DNA of 64,000 bases from Acidimicrobiaceae bacterium (GCA_027314705.1 DAHVAJ010000002.1:1-64000), one strand, 5' to 3'; positions 44,836 through 53,291 are shown, counted from the first letter of the stretch. The notes: generated from the letters alone by a model not told the origin. Made by a program: numbers and translations.

Positions 44836-45362
44836 CGCGCCGGCGCAGGGGTGGCGACCGGGGAGGTGGCCGGTGCGGCCGCAGGAGTGGCGCGGGGGGT
44901 GGCCGGGGCCGCTGCCGGCGCCGGCGCCGGGGCCGGCACGGCGGGGCCCGTCTGGGGAACGGGCAGCGGGACGTTCAGGGGCACCTCTGGGAGGTCCACG
45001 ACCTGGGCCGGGGCCACCAGTCCGAGCTGGATGGCCTTGGCCACGACCCGGGTGGGGGCGGCCAGCTCCGCCACCTGGGTCTGGGCCGCCTTCTCCGTGG
45101 TCATCTGCTGGGCGATCTGCTGCTCGACCACGGCCAGTCGGACCTGCCCCTGGGTGACGAGGGAGTCGCCCACCACCACGGTCAGGACGCCGCCGAGGAC
45201 CAGGGCGGCGGAGAGCACCAGCCGGGCCCGGCGGGAGCGGTGCGGGCTGCGGGTCCGCCGGGGGGCGGGCTCGAAGATCCGCAGCGGCGGGCGCCGCGGG
45301 GCGGGCCGCGGGGCGGGCCGGGGGGCGGGCCGGCGGGCCGGTGCCGGGGCGGCCGGGGCCAT
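44832..45362 (-). CDS. ftsL: FtsL-like cell division protein with Pro/Ala tails
   Basis: This 176-residue bitopic protein occupies the ftsL position between rsmH and ftsI. A Pro/Arg/Ala cytoplasmic tail of about 45 residues leads to a helix (VLSAALVLGGVLTVVVGDSLV) and a short coiled coil (RLAVVEQQIAQQMTTEKAAQ). After QLGLVAPAQVVDLPEV, typical of FtsL ends, comes an extra external tail of about 50 residues made of Pro, Ala and Thr. Start and stop overlap its neighbours. Name rests on topology and place. Confidence 0.85.
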   Translation of the reverse strand: MAPAAPAPARRPAPRPAPRPAPRRPPLRIFEPAPRRTRSPHRSRRARLVLSAALVLGGVLTVVVGDSLVTQGQVRLAVVEQQIAQQMTTEKAAQTQVAELAAPTRVVAKAIQLGLVAPAQVVDLPEVPLNVPLPVPQTGPAVPAPAPAPAAAPATPRATPAAAPATSPVATPAPAR

Positions 45363-46378
45363 CAGGCCACCTCACCGTCGGCGGGCGCCTCGACGGCGTC
45401 CGTGGGGGAGGCTCCGCCGGTGGGCGGCAGACGCTCGACGCCGCGCAGGCGCGCCGCCTCGGCGCGGTGGTTGGCGGCGATCTCTCCGGGGGTCGGGCGG
45501 CGGGCGCCCCGGGACAGGAGGCGGTACTCCGGCGCGGCCCCGCACACGCAGGGCAGGCCGGGAGGGCACCGGCAGTCGTCGGTGGCGGCCCGGGTGAAGA
45601 CCGTCTTGACCAGGCGGTCCTCGCCCGAATGGTAGGAGATGACGATGCACCGCCCACCGGGCACGAGGAGGTCGAGCGCCCGGTCGAGCCCGGTGTGCAG
45701 CTGGTCGAGCTCCTCGTTGACGGCGATGCGGACGGCCTGGAAGACCCGCCGGGCGGGGTGACCGCCCGTCCGCCGGGCGGCCGCCGGGATGGCGGCGCGG
45801 ACCACGTCGGCCAGCTGTCCGGTGGTGGCGAGCGGCCGGGCGGCCACGATGGCCCGGGCGATCCGCCGGGCGAACCGCGTCTCGCCGTTGGCCACGAACA
45901 GTTCGACCAGGGTCTCCTCGTCGGACTCGTTGACCACGTCCGCCGCGGTCCGGCCCACCGTCGGGTCCATGCGCATGTCGAGGGCGCCGTCGCGACGGTA
46001 GGAGAAGCCGCGCTCGGCCACGTCGAGCTGGGGGGAGCTGACCCCGAGATCGAAGAGCACGCCGCTCAGGCAGGGCTCTCCGACCGGCGCAGCGGCGGCC
46101 CCCGCGACGTCCCGCACCACCTCGGCCAGGGCGTCGAAGCGCGCCTGACGGACGATGGCCCGGTCACCGAAGTCGGCGAGCTCGGCTCGGGCCGCCTCGA
46201 CGGCCACCGGGTCCCGGTCGAGGCCGAGGAGCCGGAGCCCGGCCCGCGACTCGAGGATGGCCCGCCCGTGGCCGGCACCGCCGAGCGTGGCGTCCACGAC
46301 CAGGCCGTCGGGCACGGTGGCCAGGAGGTCGACCACCTCGGCGGCCATGACCGGCTCATGGGGGAAGGCCTGGCTCAT
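45362..46378 (-). CDS. rsmH: 16S rRNA m4C1402 methyltransferase (RsmH/MraW)
   Basis: This 338-residue SAM enzyme methylates C1402 of 16S rRNA. FPHEPVMAAEVVDLL starts the fold. VVDATLGGAGHGRAIL binds SAM, and FDLGVSSPQLDVAERGFSYR, LDMRMDP, ARRVFQAVRIAVNEEL and ISYHSGEDRLVK are signatures. A Cys cluster DCRCPPGLPCVC lies near the end. I placed the start at ATG 46378, but the frame stays open for 142 more codons toward mraZ with coding-like third positions, so a longer protein is possible. Confidence 0.94.
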   Translation of the reverse strand: MSQAFPHEPVMAAEVVDLLATVPDGLVVDATLGGAGHGRAILESRAGLRLLGLDRDPVAVEAARAELADFGDRAIVRQARFDALAEVVRDVAGAAAAPVGEPCLSGVLFDLGVSSPQLDVAERGFSYRRDGALDMRMDPTVGRTAADVVNESDEETLVELFVANGETRFARRIARAIVAARPLATTGQLADVVRAAIPAAARRTGGHPARRVFQAVRIAVNEELDQLHTGLDRALDLLVPGGRCIVISYHSGEDRLVKTVFTRAATDDCRCPPGLPCVCGAAPEYRLLSRGARRPTPGEIAANHRAEAARLRGVERLPPTGGASPTDAVEAPADGEVA

Positions 46379-46812
46379 CCGCAGTCCCCCGACCGGCACG
46401 AGTCGTGCGGGTGGAGTGCCGCGACGGTCCGACTGGAAGGAGGCGGAGGAGGAGTCTTCCAGTGTTCCGGTCGGGGGACGGCGCATGGGCCAGACGCGCT
46501 CGATGTGGACATCGTGCCGGACCACGGCGGCCAGGCCCGACTCGAGGGGGGTGAGCCGGCGCATCCCGGCCGGGTGGCCCGACCGCTCGGCCTGCTCGGC
46601 CGCGGTGACCGGGGCGTGGTCCACCGGGCAGGACGTGATCCGCCGGCAGTCGGCCCGACCGACGGCACCGTCTGGGCGGGGGGCCGGCACGGCCGGGGGT
46701 GCCGGGTCGGCCACCGGCGAGAGCACGGCGGTGCCGCCACGGGTCCGGCGGGCGCCGGGCGGGAGGTCACTGTGCGTGCCGGGGCGGACGATCGTGAGGC
46801 GCACGTCGCCAC
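46379..46812 (-). other. Region between mraZ and rsmH, open in frame with rsmH
   Basis: This 434-base gap is long for a dcw cluster. Read in the rsmH frame it has no stop from GTG 46804 to the rsmH ATG. Third positions are almost all G/C up to about 46480 and then become mixed. The translation (PVDHAPVTAAEQAERSGHPA, LTPLESGLAAVVRHDVHIE) is not Arg/Pro-rich like typical shadow frames. It may be a separate small gene, an N-terminal extension of RsmH, or a decayed gene. I do not recognise it. Confidence 0.4.
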
Positions 46813-47232
46813 TCAGCCGTCGTCGCCCTGGGTCAGCCGGGCCTCCTCGGGCAGCACCTTCTCGTCCCACGAGGCCCGGTTCCACAGTTCCACCCGGTCG
46901 ATCGCCCCGAGGACCAGGACGTCGGACTCCAGTCCGGCGTACTCGCGCAGCCGGGCCGGGATGGCCATCCGCCCCTGCCGGTCGATCTCCACGTCGTGGG
47001 AGGTCGACGCCCACAGGCGGGCCAGGTTCCGGTCGCTGCGTCCCGAGGCCGCCCGCTCCATCATGGCGTCCATCTGCTGCTCGAACTGGTCCGGGGTCCA
47101 CAGGGCCAGGCAGCCGTCCTGGAACTCGGTCAGGTAGCCCCCCCGGTCGAACGGGACGCGGAACTTCGACGGCAGGATCACCCTTCCCTTGTCGTCGAGC
47201 GAGTGCTCGTACCTGCCGAAGAACCGTGCCAC
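46813..47232 (-). CDS. mraZ: Transcriptional regulator MraZ
   Basis: This 139-residue protein has two AbrB-like halves. FFGRYEHSLDDKGRVILPSKFR is the first, with the DxKGR signature, and DVEIDRQGRMAIPARLREYAGL the second, with DxxGR. MraZ forms a ring that binds repeats before its own promoter and controls the dcw operon. The GTG at 47232 gives the usual N-terminus. It is the first gene of the cluster. Confidence 0.96.
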   Translation of the reverse strand: MARFFGRYEHSLDDKGRVILPSKFRVPFDRGGYLTEFQDGCLALWTPDQFEQQMDAMMERAASGRSDRNLARLWASTSHDVEIDRQGRMAIPARLREYAGLESDVLVLGAIDRVELWNRASWDEKVLPEEARLTQGDDG

Positions 47233-47301
47233 TCGTGCCTGCTCCCACAACGCTCCCCGCAGTGCCCGGGGACCCGAACGCCCGGGTCCCTCCCTTTCAC
47301 A

Positions 47302-47347
47302 CCACTTTCCTCCACCATAAACCCCACTCCCCCACTCGTCAACCACT
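47302..47347 (-). promoter_or_regulatory. MraZ-box-like repeats overlapping the mraZ promoter
   Basis: CCACT (AGTGG on the transcribed-gene strand) occurs at 47302, 47324, 47332 and 47343, with a CCACC at 47312; spacings are 10, 12, 8 and 11 bases. One copy reads AAAGTGG. Known MraZ sites are short G-rich repeats about one helical turn apart. Confidence 0.45.
47314..47342 (-). promoter_or_regulatory. Promoter of the dcw cluster
   Basis: On the minus strand TTGACG (47337-47342) and TATGGT (47314-47319) are separated by exactly 17 bases. The predicted start is near 47307, leaving a leader of about 75 bases before the mraZ GTG. Confidence 0.65.
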
Positions 47348-47473
47348 TCGGACCCTTCCCGACCCGGGCGCGCCACGGGCCGGTCCGGGTCACCCGGGAA
47401 CGTCGTCGGGCCTCCCCGGGGTGGGGGACGCGGGACCGGCGGGGCGAGGCGGCGTCGCCGGGCGCGCCGCGGC

Positions 47474-48175
47474 TCAGGGCAGGGCGGCGCGGAGGGCGGC
47501 CAGCACCCGACCGGGGCCGGTCGGGCCCACGCCCGGAAGTCCGTCCAGGCCCACGGCCGTCCCGGCCAGGTCGGCCGTGGCCCGGGCCCGGACGTCCTCG
47601 GGGAGTGCCAGGACGTCGACGAGCGGCCGCGGATCCCACCGGAGCAGGCAGGCCGTATGGAACCACGCACCCCCACGCGTCCGGCGCTGGGCCAGGCCGA
47701 CCACCTTGCGTCCGGAGGCGTCGGTCACCTCCCCGGCGCCGACCCCGCCGAAGCAGACGAGCCGGGCCCACGGGGCGGCACCGGTCCGGCCCGGGCCGCG
47801 CACCGCGAGTCCGGCCGCGCCGAGGGCGCCGAGGGCGTCGCGCCAGGCGGCGCCCAACCAGCCGAAGGACCGACCGACGTCGTCCACCCACAGGGGGTCG
47901 CCGACCGGGAGCCAGAGGTCGACCCAGACCGGCCCGTCGGGAGCGACGAGCACGGCCCCCCCGCCCGACCCCCGGCGGGCCACGGACAGCCCGGCGGCCC
48001 GGACCCGCGCGCCGTCGAGCGCGCCGTCGGGCTGGGTCGACCCCAGCACGACGGCCGGGCCGTCCGGGCGGCACCGGGCCACCCGGCGGGTGCCGCCGGC
48101 CACCGCGGCCGGCCACGACGCGTGCAGCTCGGCGGCGGAGGCACGACGCTCCTCGAGGAGCCAGGAGGCGGGCAC
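47474..48175 (-). CDS. Lipoate-protein ligase A-like protein
   Basis: This 233-residue protein matches the biotin/lipoate ligase fold. The core motif RRGSGGGAVLVAPDGPVWVD near 90 corresponds to RRxSGGGAV in lipoate ligases. GRKVVGLAQRRTRGGAWFH near 170 contains the conserved Lys and following AQ. It should transfer lipoyl or octanoyl groups to carrier proteins, or be a related acyltransferase. The GTG at 48175 has GGAGG only one base upstream, so the start is uncertain. Confidence 0.82.
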   Translation of the reverse strand: MPASWLLEERRASAAELHASWPAAVAGGTRRVARCRPDGPAVVLGSTQPDGALDGARVRAAGLSVARRGSGGGAVLVAPDGPVWVDLWLPVGDPLWVDDVGRSFGWLGAAWRDALGALGAAGLAVRGPGRTGAAPWARLVCFGGVGAGEVTDASGRKVVGLAQRRTRGGAWFHTACLLRWDPRPLVDVLALPEDVRARATADLAGTAVGLDGLPGVGPTGPGRVLAALRAALP

Positions 48176-48216
48176 GCCTCCAGTCTCGCAGCCGGCCCGG
48201 CCCCGGCCGGACGAGG

Positions 48217-48828
48217 TCAGGCGGTCAGCTGCTCGCCCGCGGCGGCCACCCCGAGGTAGGTGGACCAGTCGTCGCGCACACCTCCGCACAGGGCGAGCAG
48301 GTGGACCCGGTGGCGGGGGGCGACGGGCGTCGCCCGGAGGACCATGCCGGCTTCGTGGGGCAGCCGGTCTTCCTTGCGGGTGTTGCAGCGCCGGCAGGCG
48401 GCCACCACGTTCTCCCAGGTGTGCGGCCCGCCCCGGCTCCGCGGGATGACATGGTCGAGGTTCTCCGCCGTCGAGCCGCAGTACTGGCACCGGGCCCCGT
48501 CCCGGGCGAAGACCGTGCGCCGGTTGACGGCGACCCGGAAGTGGCGGGGCACCGGGACGTAGCGGACCAGCCGGACCACCGAGGGCTCGGGCACGCTCAC
48601 CCGCTCGGCGCGGAACACGCGCTCGGTGGTGTGGAGGAGCTCGGCCTTGGTGTCGAGCACGAGGAGCACGGCCCGGCGGGACGAGACGATGCCGAGCGGC
48701 TCGAACGTGGCGTTGAGCACGAGGGCCCGGCGGGTCCCGGTGGTGGGTCCGCGCCCGGCCGGGGCGGTCGTCGCCGCCACGCCCCGGGGGGGCGCCGATC
48801 GGCCTCTGGCTCCCGGCGGAGCGTTCAT
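48217..48828 (-). CDS. HNH endonuclease family protein
   Basis: This 203-residue protein is of a type common in actinobacteria. A conserved [19 protein letters not shown] start is followed by [21 protein letters not shown], the HNH core [21 protein letters not shown] and [13 protein letters not shown]. Four Cys form the zinc site and His/Asn the betabeta-alpha metal nuclease site. The cellular role of this solitary family is not established. No toxin, restriction or phage genes are adjacent. TAATTT ends 8 bases before the ATG. Confidence 0.92.
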   Translation of the reverse strand: MNAPPGARGRSAPPRGVAATTAPAGRGPTTGTRRALVLNATFEPLGIVSSRRAVLLVLDTKAELLHTTERVFRAERVSVPEPSVVRLVRYVPVPRHFRVAVNRRTVFARDGARCQYCGSTAENLDHVIPRSRGGPHTWENVVAACRRCNTRKEDRLPHEAGMVLRATPVAPRHRVHLLALCGGVRDDWSTYLGVAAAGEQLTA

Positions 48829-48836
48829 GGACCTGG

Positions 48837-48842
48837 AAATTA
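48837..48842 (-). promoter_or_regulatory. -10 element for the HNH gene
   Basis: TAATTT on the minus strand ends 8 bases before the ATG at 48828. Confidence 0.45.
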
Positions 48843-48889
48843 CCCCGCCCGGCCGCCGGGCCGGTGCGCCGGGGTCCGGGGACCGTCGG

Positions 48890-49180
48890 TCATGCCCTCT
48901 GGCGGCGGCGGCGGGCCGTGGCCCGGCACCACTCCAGGTAGGCCACCAGGTCCGACCGGTCGGGCGCGGCGGACTCGCTGCCGTAGGCCGTCTGCATGCG
49001 GAAGGCCCACAGTCGCCGGTCGGGCAGGGGCAGGTGGGGCCGGGTCCGCCACCACCCGGGTGGCGCCATCCGCCGGAGGGCCCCGAGGGCCGTCCACCAC
49101 AGATCGGGTCGGCCCAGCACGGCGGGCGCCAGGCCGGCCACCGCCCGCGGGGCCACCCTGGCGCCTCGGGCGCCGCTCAC
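48890..49180 (-). CDS. Small conserved hypothetical protein
   Basis: This 96-residue basic protein has a Trp-rich middle ([21 protein letters not shown]) and [17 protein letters not shown], ending in a strongly basic [10 protein letters not shown] tail. It has no signal peptide or clear membrane helix. Its GTG overlaps the ROK kinase stop as GTGA, so it is in that operon. Function is unknown; the tail may bind nucleic acid or lipid head groups. Confidence 0.65.
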   Translation of the reverse strand: MSGARGARVAPRAVAGLAPAVLGRPDLWWTALGALRRMAPPGWWRTRPHLPLPDRRLWAFRMQTAYGSESAAPDRSDLVAYLEWCRATARRRRQRA

Positions 49181-50139
49181 CGGGCCACTCCCGGCGCGCC
49201 GGCGCGGCGCAGGGCCACGGCCGCCGCCCCGACCAGCGGGGCGTCCGCTCCCAGCCCGGCGGGAACGACCCGGGTCGGGCGGGCGAAGGCCAGTCCGCAG
49301 CGGGCGGTCACCTCGTCCTGGGCCGCGGTGAAGAAGTCCGGGCCGTAGCCGAAGGCCACCGAGCCGGCCACCACGGCCAGCTGCAGGTCGAGGAGGTTGG
49401 CCACCGAGGCCACCGCCCGGCCCACCAGCGTGCCCGTCCGGCGGCGGACCTCGACGCCGGCCTCGGCCGCCGGCCGCCCGGTGACGGCGCGGACCGCCGT
49501 GCCCGAGGCCTCGGCCTCCAGGCAGCCGCGACCGCCGCAGGCACAGGGCCGGCCGTCCGGCTCGACCACCACGTGGCCGATGTGCCCGGCGTTGCCGCCG
49601 GCACCGTCGAGCAGGCGGCCGTCGAGGACGATCCCCCCGCCCACCCCGGTCGAGACCACCATGGCCAGGTAGTCGCCGACACCGGCCGCGGCGCCGCGCC
49701 ACCCCTCCCCCAGGGCCAGGGCCTTGGCGTCGTTGTCGACGTGGACGGGCAGCCCCACCAGTGCCTCGAGGCGGTGGCGCAGCGGGAAGCGGTGCCAGGC
49801 GGGGATGTTCAGCGGCGAGACGGTCGCGCCGTGCTCCTCCATCGGACCGCCGCATCCCACCCCGCAGGCCTCCGCGGCCACCGGCGACCGGTCGAGGACG
49901 GCGCCCACGACGGTCGTGAGGGCGTCGAAGATGGCCTCGGGGTCGTCGCTGTCCGGTGTCGGGACCCGCCCGTCGACCAGGAGCTCGCCGCCGGCGGTCA
50001 CGCACCCCGCCGCCAGCTTCGTCCCGCCGATGTCCACGGCCAGCACCGCGCCCGGCGGGCGCCCCTCGGCGCCGACGGCCCCGGTGGCGCCCCTCTTCCC
50101 GAACGGAGGGGGCTCAGTCCTCGCGGTGGAAGCGCCCAC
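49177..50139 (-). CDS. ROK family sugar kinase (glucokinase-like)
   Basis: This protein of up to 320 residues has the ATP motif AVDIGGTKLAAG, VHVDNDAKALALGEGW with the catalytic Asp, VVSTGVGGGIVLDG and the ROK zinc motif HIGHVVVEPDGRPCACGGRGCLEAEASG. These mark a ROK hexokinase, most likely glucokinase, making sugar 6-phosphate in the cytoplasm. The chosen GTG at 50139 overlaps the DUF3040 gene by 26 bases; the protein could start later, nearer the AVDIGGT strand. Confidence 0.9.
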   Translation of the reverse strand: MGASTARTEPPPFGKRGATGAVGAEGRPPGAVLAVDIGGTKLAAGCVTAGGELLVDGRVPTPDSDDPEAIFDALTTVVGAVLDRSPVAAEACGVGCGGPMEEHGATVSPLNIPAWHRFPLRHRLEALVGLPVHVDNDAKALALGEGWRGAAAGVGDYLAMVVSTGVGGGIVLDGRLLDGAGGNAGHIGHVVVEPDGRPCACGGRGCLEAEASGTAVRAVTGRPAAEAGVEVRRRTGTLVGRAVASVANLLDLQLAVVAGSVAFGYGPDFFTAAQDEVTARCGLAFARPTRVVPAGLGADAPLVGAAAVALRRAGAPGVAR

Positions 50140-50488
50140 GGATCCAGTCACGGGGATCGTGGACCGTCTGGCCGAGGTTGCGGCTGTGCAGCGAGCGCGA
50201 GATGTCGTCGATCCCGGCCTTGCCCATGCGCCGGGCGTTGTTGGCGAAGACCACGCCCGAGAGGAACATGACGATGACGCCGACGAACCCGAGGACGGTG
50301 CTCCGGGCGAACGTGAACAACATGAAGACCAGGGCGGCCACGAACACCAGCGCCGACCAGATGCAGTACCGCCCGGCGTGGCGGTACACGGTCTCCGACC
50401 GCACCCGCTCCGCGAACTCGGGATCCTCGTGGTAGAGGGACTGCTCGAGTTCGTGAAGGATGCGCTGTTCGTGCTCAGAGAGCGGCAC
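50114..50488 (-). CDS. DUF3040 membrane protein
   Basis: This 124-residue protein begins VPLSEHEQRILHELEQSLYHEDPEFAERV, the DUF3040 signature, followed by two adjacent membrane helices (about 43-62 and 66-84) and a basic tail. Such proteins are common in actinobacteria and their role is not known. The GTG at 50488 gives the family start. It precedes the ROK kinase gene and overlaps its likely start. Confidence 0.92.
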   Translation of the reverse strand: MPLSEHEQRILHELEQSLYHEDPEFAERVRSETVYRHAGRYCIWSALVFVAALVFMLFTFARSTVLGFVGVIVMFLSGVVFANNARRMGKAGIDDISRSLHSRNLGQTVHDPRDWIRGRFHRED

Positions 50489-50659
50489 TGCTTCGTCCCC
50501 TCCACCTCTCGCCTGCCCCTGCGGTGATCGCACCCATCATCCTCGCGCAGCTGACGGCCGACCGCACGACCCCCCTGCTCCCCCCGGCTCCACGGGCCGC
50601 GGCTGACGCTCGATCTCGCACCACGGCCATGTTACCGCCCCGCCTCCCGCCGCGGCCCC

Positions 50660-52024
50660 TCAACCCCCCGGCCCACGGTCGGGAGGCGACCCGGGACCGG
50701 CCCGGTCCGGCTGGGGTCCCCACTGGGCCTCCCCGCGCCGGCGGACGTCGAGGCCCGCGTCGGCGACCAGGGAGGCGGGCCCGACGGCCGTCCTCCCGTA
50801 CCGGGCCCGCACCGCGTCGACCGCCGCGGCGACCGGCCCCCACACGTCCTGGAGGCGGGTCGTGGCCGGGGCCGGCCCCGCCGCCCCGGCGACCACCGGC
50901 CCGAAGGGGAGGGCCAGCTGCGTCCCGTCCCCGGGGTCGGCGAGGCCCGAGAGGCTCACGCCGAGGAGCCGGACGCCCCGGTCGACGCCCACGGTGTCGA
51001 GGAGCGCGGCGGCCACCGCCGCCACCGCCGGCGTGGCGTCCACCGGCACCTCGAGCGTCTGGGACCGGACCACCTGCGTGAAGTCGCCGAATCGGAGCTT
51101 CACCGTCACCGTCCGGGCCGTCCGCCCGGCCGTCCGCAGTGCCGTGGCCGAGGCGTCGACCAGCCGGTGCAGGCGCCGGTGGAGGTCGTCCCGGTCCCAC
51201 ACGTCGCCGGCGAAGGTCTCCTCGTGGCCGACCGACTTGGCCTCCCGCCCGGGGAGCACCGGACGGTCGTCCTCGGCACGGGCCAGGCCGGCCAGCTGCC
51301 GGCCGAGGGCGCTCCCGAGGTGACGCTCGAGCGCGGTCGGCGGCACGGCGGCCAGCTCCCCGACCGTGGCCACCCCGAGCGCCCGGAGCCGGCGCTCGGT
51401 GGCCGGGCCGATGCCCCACAGGGCCCGCACGGGCAACGGGTGGAGGAAGGCCAGCTCGTCCTGGGCGGCGACCGCGACCACCCCGGCACCGGCGACGACG
51501 CCGTTCCGGGTGGCCGACGGCTTGGCCGCCTTCGAGGCCAGCTTGGCCATGAGCTTGGACCGGCCGACCCCCACCGAGCAGGCCAGGCCGAGCTCATCGG
51601 CCACCCGCCGCCGAATGGCCGCGCCGATGGCCGGCCCGTCACCGAACAGGTGGACCGAGCCGGTGACGTCGAGGAACGCCTCGTCGAGCGCGACGCCCTC
51701 GACGAGGGGGGTGAAGGCGTGGAGCACGGCGTGGAGCCGGGCGCTCTCCTCGGCGTAGCGGTCGTAGCGTCCGGACAGGAAGAGTGCGTCAGGGCAGCGC
51801 CGGCGGGCCTCGACCGAGGACATGGCCGAGTGCACGCCGTACCGTCGGGCCTCGTAGGTGCAGGCGGCCACCACGCCCCGGGGCCCGCTCCCGCCGACGA
51901 TCACCGCCCGCCCGGCGAGCCCCGGGTCGTCCCGCACCTCGACCGAGGCGAAGAACGCGTCCATGTCGACGTGGAGGACGACCCGCGGGCCGGACGACCC
52001 CGGGTCGCCCCGGGTGGCGGTCAC
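50660..52024 (-). CDS. dinB: DNA polymerase IV (DinB, Y family)
   Basis: This 454-residue translesion polymerase has the first catalytic motif LHVDMDAFFASVE and the second in GVALDEAFLDVTGS. CSVGVGRSKLMAKLASKAAKPS, the HhH region LWGIGPATERRLRALGV and the little-finger domain with SVGHEETFAGDVWDRDDL follow. The last 60 residues lack the compact beta-clamp motif I could name with confidence. The GTG overlaps the PIG-L gene as GTGA. No SOS box was seen near the start of this operon. Confidence 0.95.
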   Translation of the reverse strand: MTATRGDPGSSGPRVVLHVDMDAFFASVEVRDDPGLAGRAVIVGGSGPRGVVAACTYEARRYGVHSAMSSVEARRRCPDALFLSGRYDRYAEESARLHAVLHAFTPLVEGVALDEAFLDVTGSVHLFGDGPAIGAAIRRRVADELGLACSVGVGRSKLMAKLASKAAKPSATRNGVVAGAGVVAVAAQDELAFLHPLPVRALWGIGPATERRLRALGVATVGELAAVPPTALERHLGSALGRQLAGLARAEDDRPVLPGREAKSVGHEETFAGDVWDRDDLHRRLHRLVDASATALRTAGRTARTVTVKLRFGDFTQVVRSQTLEVPVDATPAVAAVAAALLDTVGVDRGVRLLGVSLSGLADPGDGTQLALPFGPVVAGAAGPAPATTRLQDVWGPVAAAVDAVRARYGRTAVGPASLVADAGLDVRRRGEAQWGPQPDRAGPGSPPDRGPGG

Positions 52025-52731
52025 CCGGCCAGGCGCAGCCGGCGGAACCCTTCGGCCAGGGCCACTCCGGCCTGCCGGCCGGCGTCCTCGGCGGCCAGCC
52101 GCACGGCCGTCGCCGCCCACGGCTCACCGTCGGGGAACTGGCTCCGGTGGCACGCCACCGCCTCGGCCTTGGCGTCCACGCTCGTCGACACGTCGACCCA
52201 CACGTCGGGGTCGAGCGTGCCCGAGAGGAGGACCGTGCCGACCTGGTGGGCCGGACCGGTCTCGGGGAAGTACAGGGGGAGGGCGGCGGCCGGGGCCACG
52301 GCGTCGAGCACGGCCATCCCGGTGATGCGGTGGTCCCGGTGGTTGAAGTACTCCTGCCCGAAGACGACGGCGGTCGGGTCGGGACAGAGCACCGTGTCCG
52401 GTCGGAGCCGCCGCACCACGGCCACCAGGGCGGCCCGGAACCCGGGTGTGTCGGCCAGCTCGCCGTCCGGGTACCCGAGCAGTTCCTGGCCGGCCAGTCC
52501 CAGCACCTTCGCGGCCCGCGCCGCCTCCTCGGCCCGCAGGGCGACGAGGCCGGCCTGGTCGGCCGCCGGGTCGGACGTGCCCTTGCCCCCGTCGGTGCAG
52601 ATGACGGCGTGGACCTCGCAGCCGGCTGCGGCCCAGGCCGCCAGGGTCCCGCCGCACGAGACGTCGGGGTCGTCCGGATGGGCGTAGATGGCGACGGCCC
52701 GACGCGGCACCTCGGTGAGCACCTCCGCCAC
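52021..52731 (-). CDS. PIG-L family deacetylase (LmbE-like)
   Basis: This 236-residue zinc deacetylase has AIYAHPDDPDVSCGGTLA, with the metal-binding AHPDD, and EYFNHRDHRITGMAVLDAV with His ligands. The family removes N-acetyl groups from GlcNAc-type substrates; MshB and Mca of mycothiol metabolism belong to it. No mycothiol genes are nearby, so the substrate is open. It starts 3 bases after the nrdR stop and overlaps dinB, forming nrdR-PIG-L-dinB. Confidence 0.9.
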   Translation of the reverse strand: MAEVLTEVPRRAVAIYAHPDDPDVSCGGTLAAWAAAGCEVHAVICTDGGKGTSDPAADQAGLVALRAEEAARAAKVLGLAGQELLGYPDGELADTPGFRAALVAVVRRLRPDTVLCPDPTAVVFGQEYFNHRDHRITGMAVLDAVAPAAALPLYFPETGPAHQVGTVLLSGTLDPDVWVDVSTSVDAKAEAVACHRSQFPDGEPWAATAVRLAAEDAGRQAGVALAEGFRRLRLAG

Positions 52732-52734
52732 CGG

Positions 52735-53208
52735 TCAGGCGCCCGGCTGCTTGGGAGCGGTCGACTTGGTGAGGAGGCGGACCTCCCGCCGGAAGTCGTC
52801 GGCCCCTTCGAAGCCCTTGTACACACTGGCGAACCGCAGGTAGGCCACCTCGTCCACGTCCCGCAGGCGCTCGAGCACGGCCAGGCCGACCTGCTCCGAG
52901 GTGACCACGGGACCCTCGTCGCGCAGCGCTTCCTCGACCTGGCGGGCCACCGTCTCGAGCTGGTCCTCGGTGACCGGCCTGTTCTTGGTGGCCGCCCGGA
53001 GGCCGTCGATGACCTTGCCACCGTCGAAGGGCTGACGCAGGCCGGAGCGCTTCACCACCACGAGCGGGACCTCGTCGACCCGCTCGAAGGTCGTGTAGCG
53101 GTTGCCGCAGCGGGCGCACTCGCGCCGGCGCCGGATGGCCGCCCCGTCCTCGGCCACCCGCGAATCGACGACTCGGTCGTCGTCGGCCAGGCACCACGGA
53201 CACCGCAC
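52735..53208 (-). CDS. nrdR: Ribonucleotide reductase repressor NrdR
   Basis: This 157-residue regulator has the N-terminal zinc ribbon VRCPWCLADDDRVVDSR and RRRRECARCGNRYTTFE, and an ATP-cone domain starting VVVKRSGLRQPFDGGKVIDGL. It senses ATP/dATP and represses ribonucleotide reductase genes, none of which are in the window. TAGCCT ends 7 bases before the GTG. The order nrdR, LysM gene, lexA matches mycobacteria. Confidence 0.97.
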   Translation of the reverse strand: MRCPWCLADDDRVVDSRVAEDGAAIRRRRECARCGNRYTTFERVDEVPLVVVKRSGLRQPFDGGKVIDGLRAATKNRPVTEDQLETVARQVEEALRDEGPVVTSEQVGLAVLERLRDVDEVAYLRFASVYKGFEGADDFRREVRLLTKSTAPKQPGA

Positions 53209-53215
53209 GGACCCG

Positions 53216-53221
53216 AGGCTA
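53216..53221 (-). promoter_or_regulatory. -10 element for leaderless nrdR
   Basis: TAGCCT on the minus strand ends 7 bases before the GTG at 53208. Confidence 0.5.
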
Positions 53222-53291
53222 CCGCCCGAACCGTCCGACCACCCCCTCGGCGCGGCCGCCGTGGACCCGACCGGCACCGGGCCTCCCCCGC

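Noticed and set aside
46375-46812. A 145-codon minus-strand frame in the mraZ-rsmH gap (third frame)
   Set aside because: It is very Pro/Arg/Ser-rich with low third-position GC. The rsmH-frame reading of the same bases looks more coding.
48217-48828. HNH protein as part of a defence or homing system
   Set aside because: No methyltransferase, helicase, toxin or intron features are nearby. It belongs to a solitary HNH family common in actinobacteria.
46996-50271. A 1091-codon plus-strand open frame
   Set aside because: It lies antisense to mraZ, the lipoate ligase, the HNH nuclease and the ROK kinase, all with clear motifs, and it is Arg/Gly/Pro-rich.
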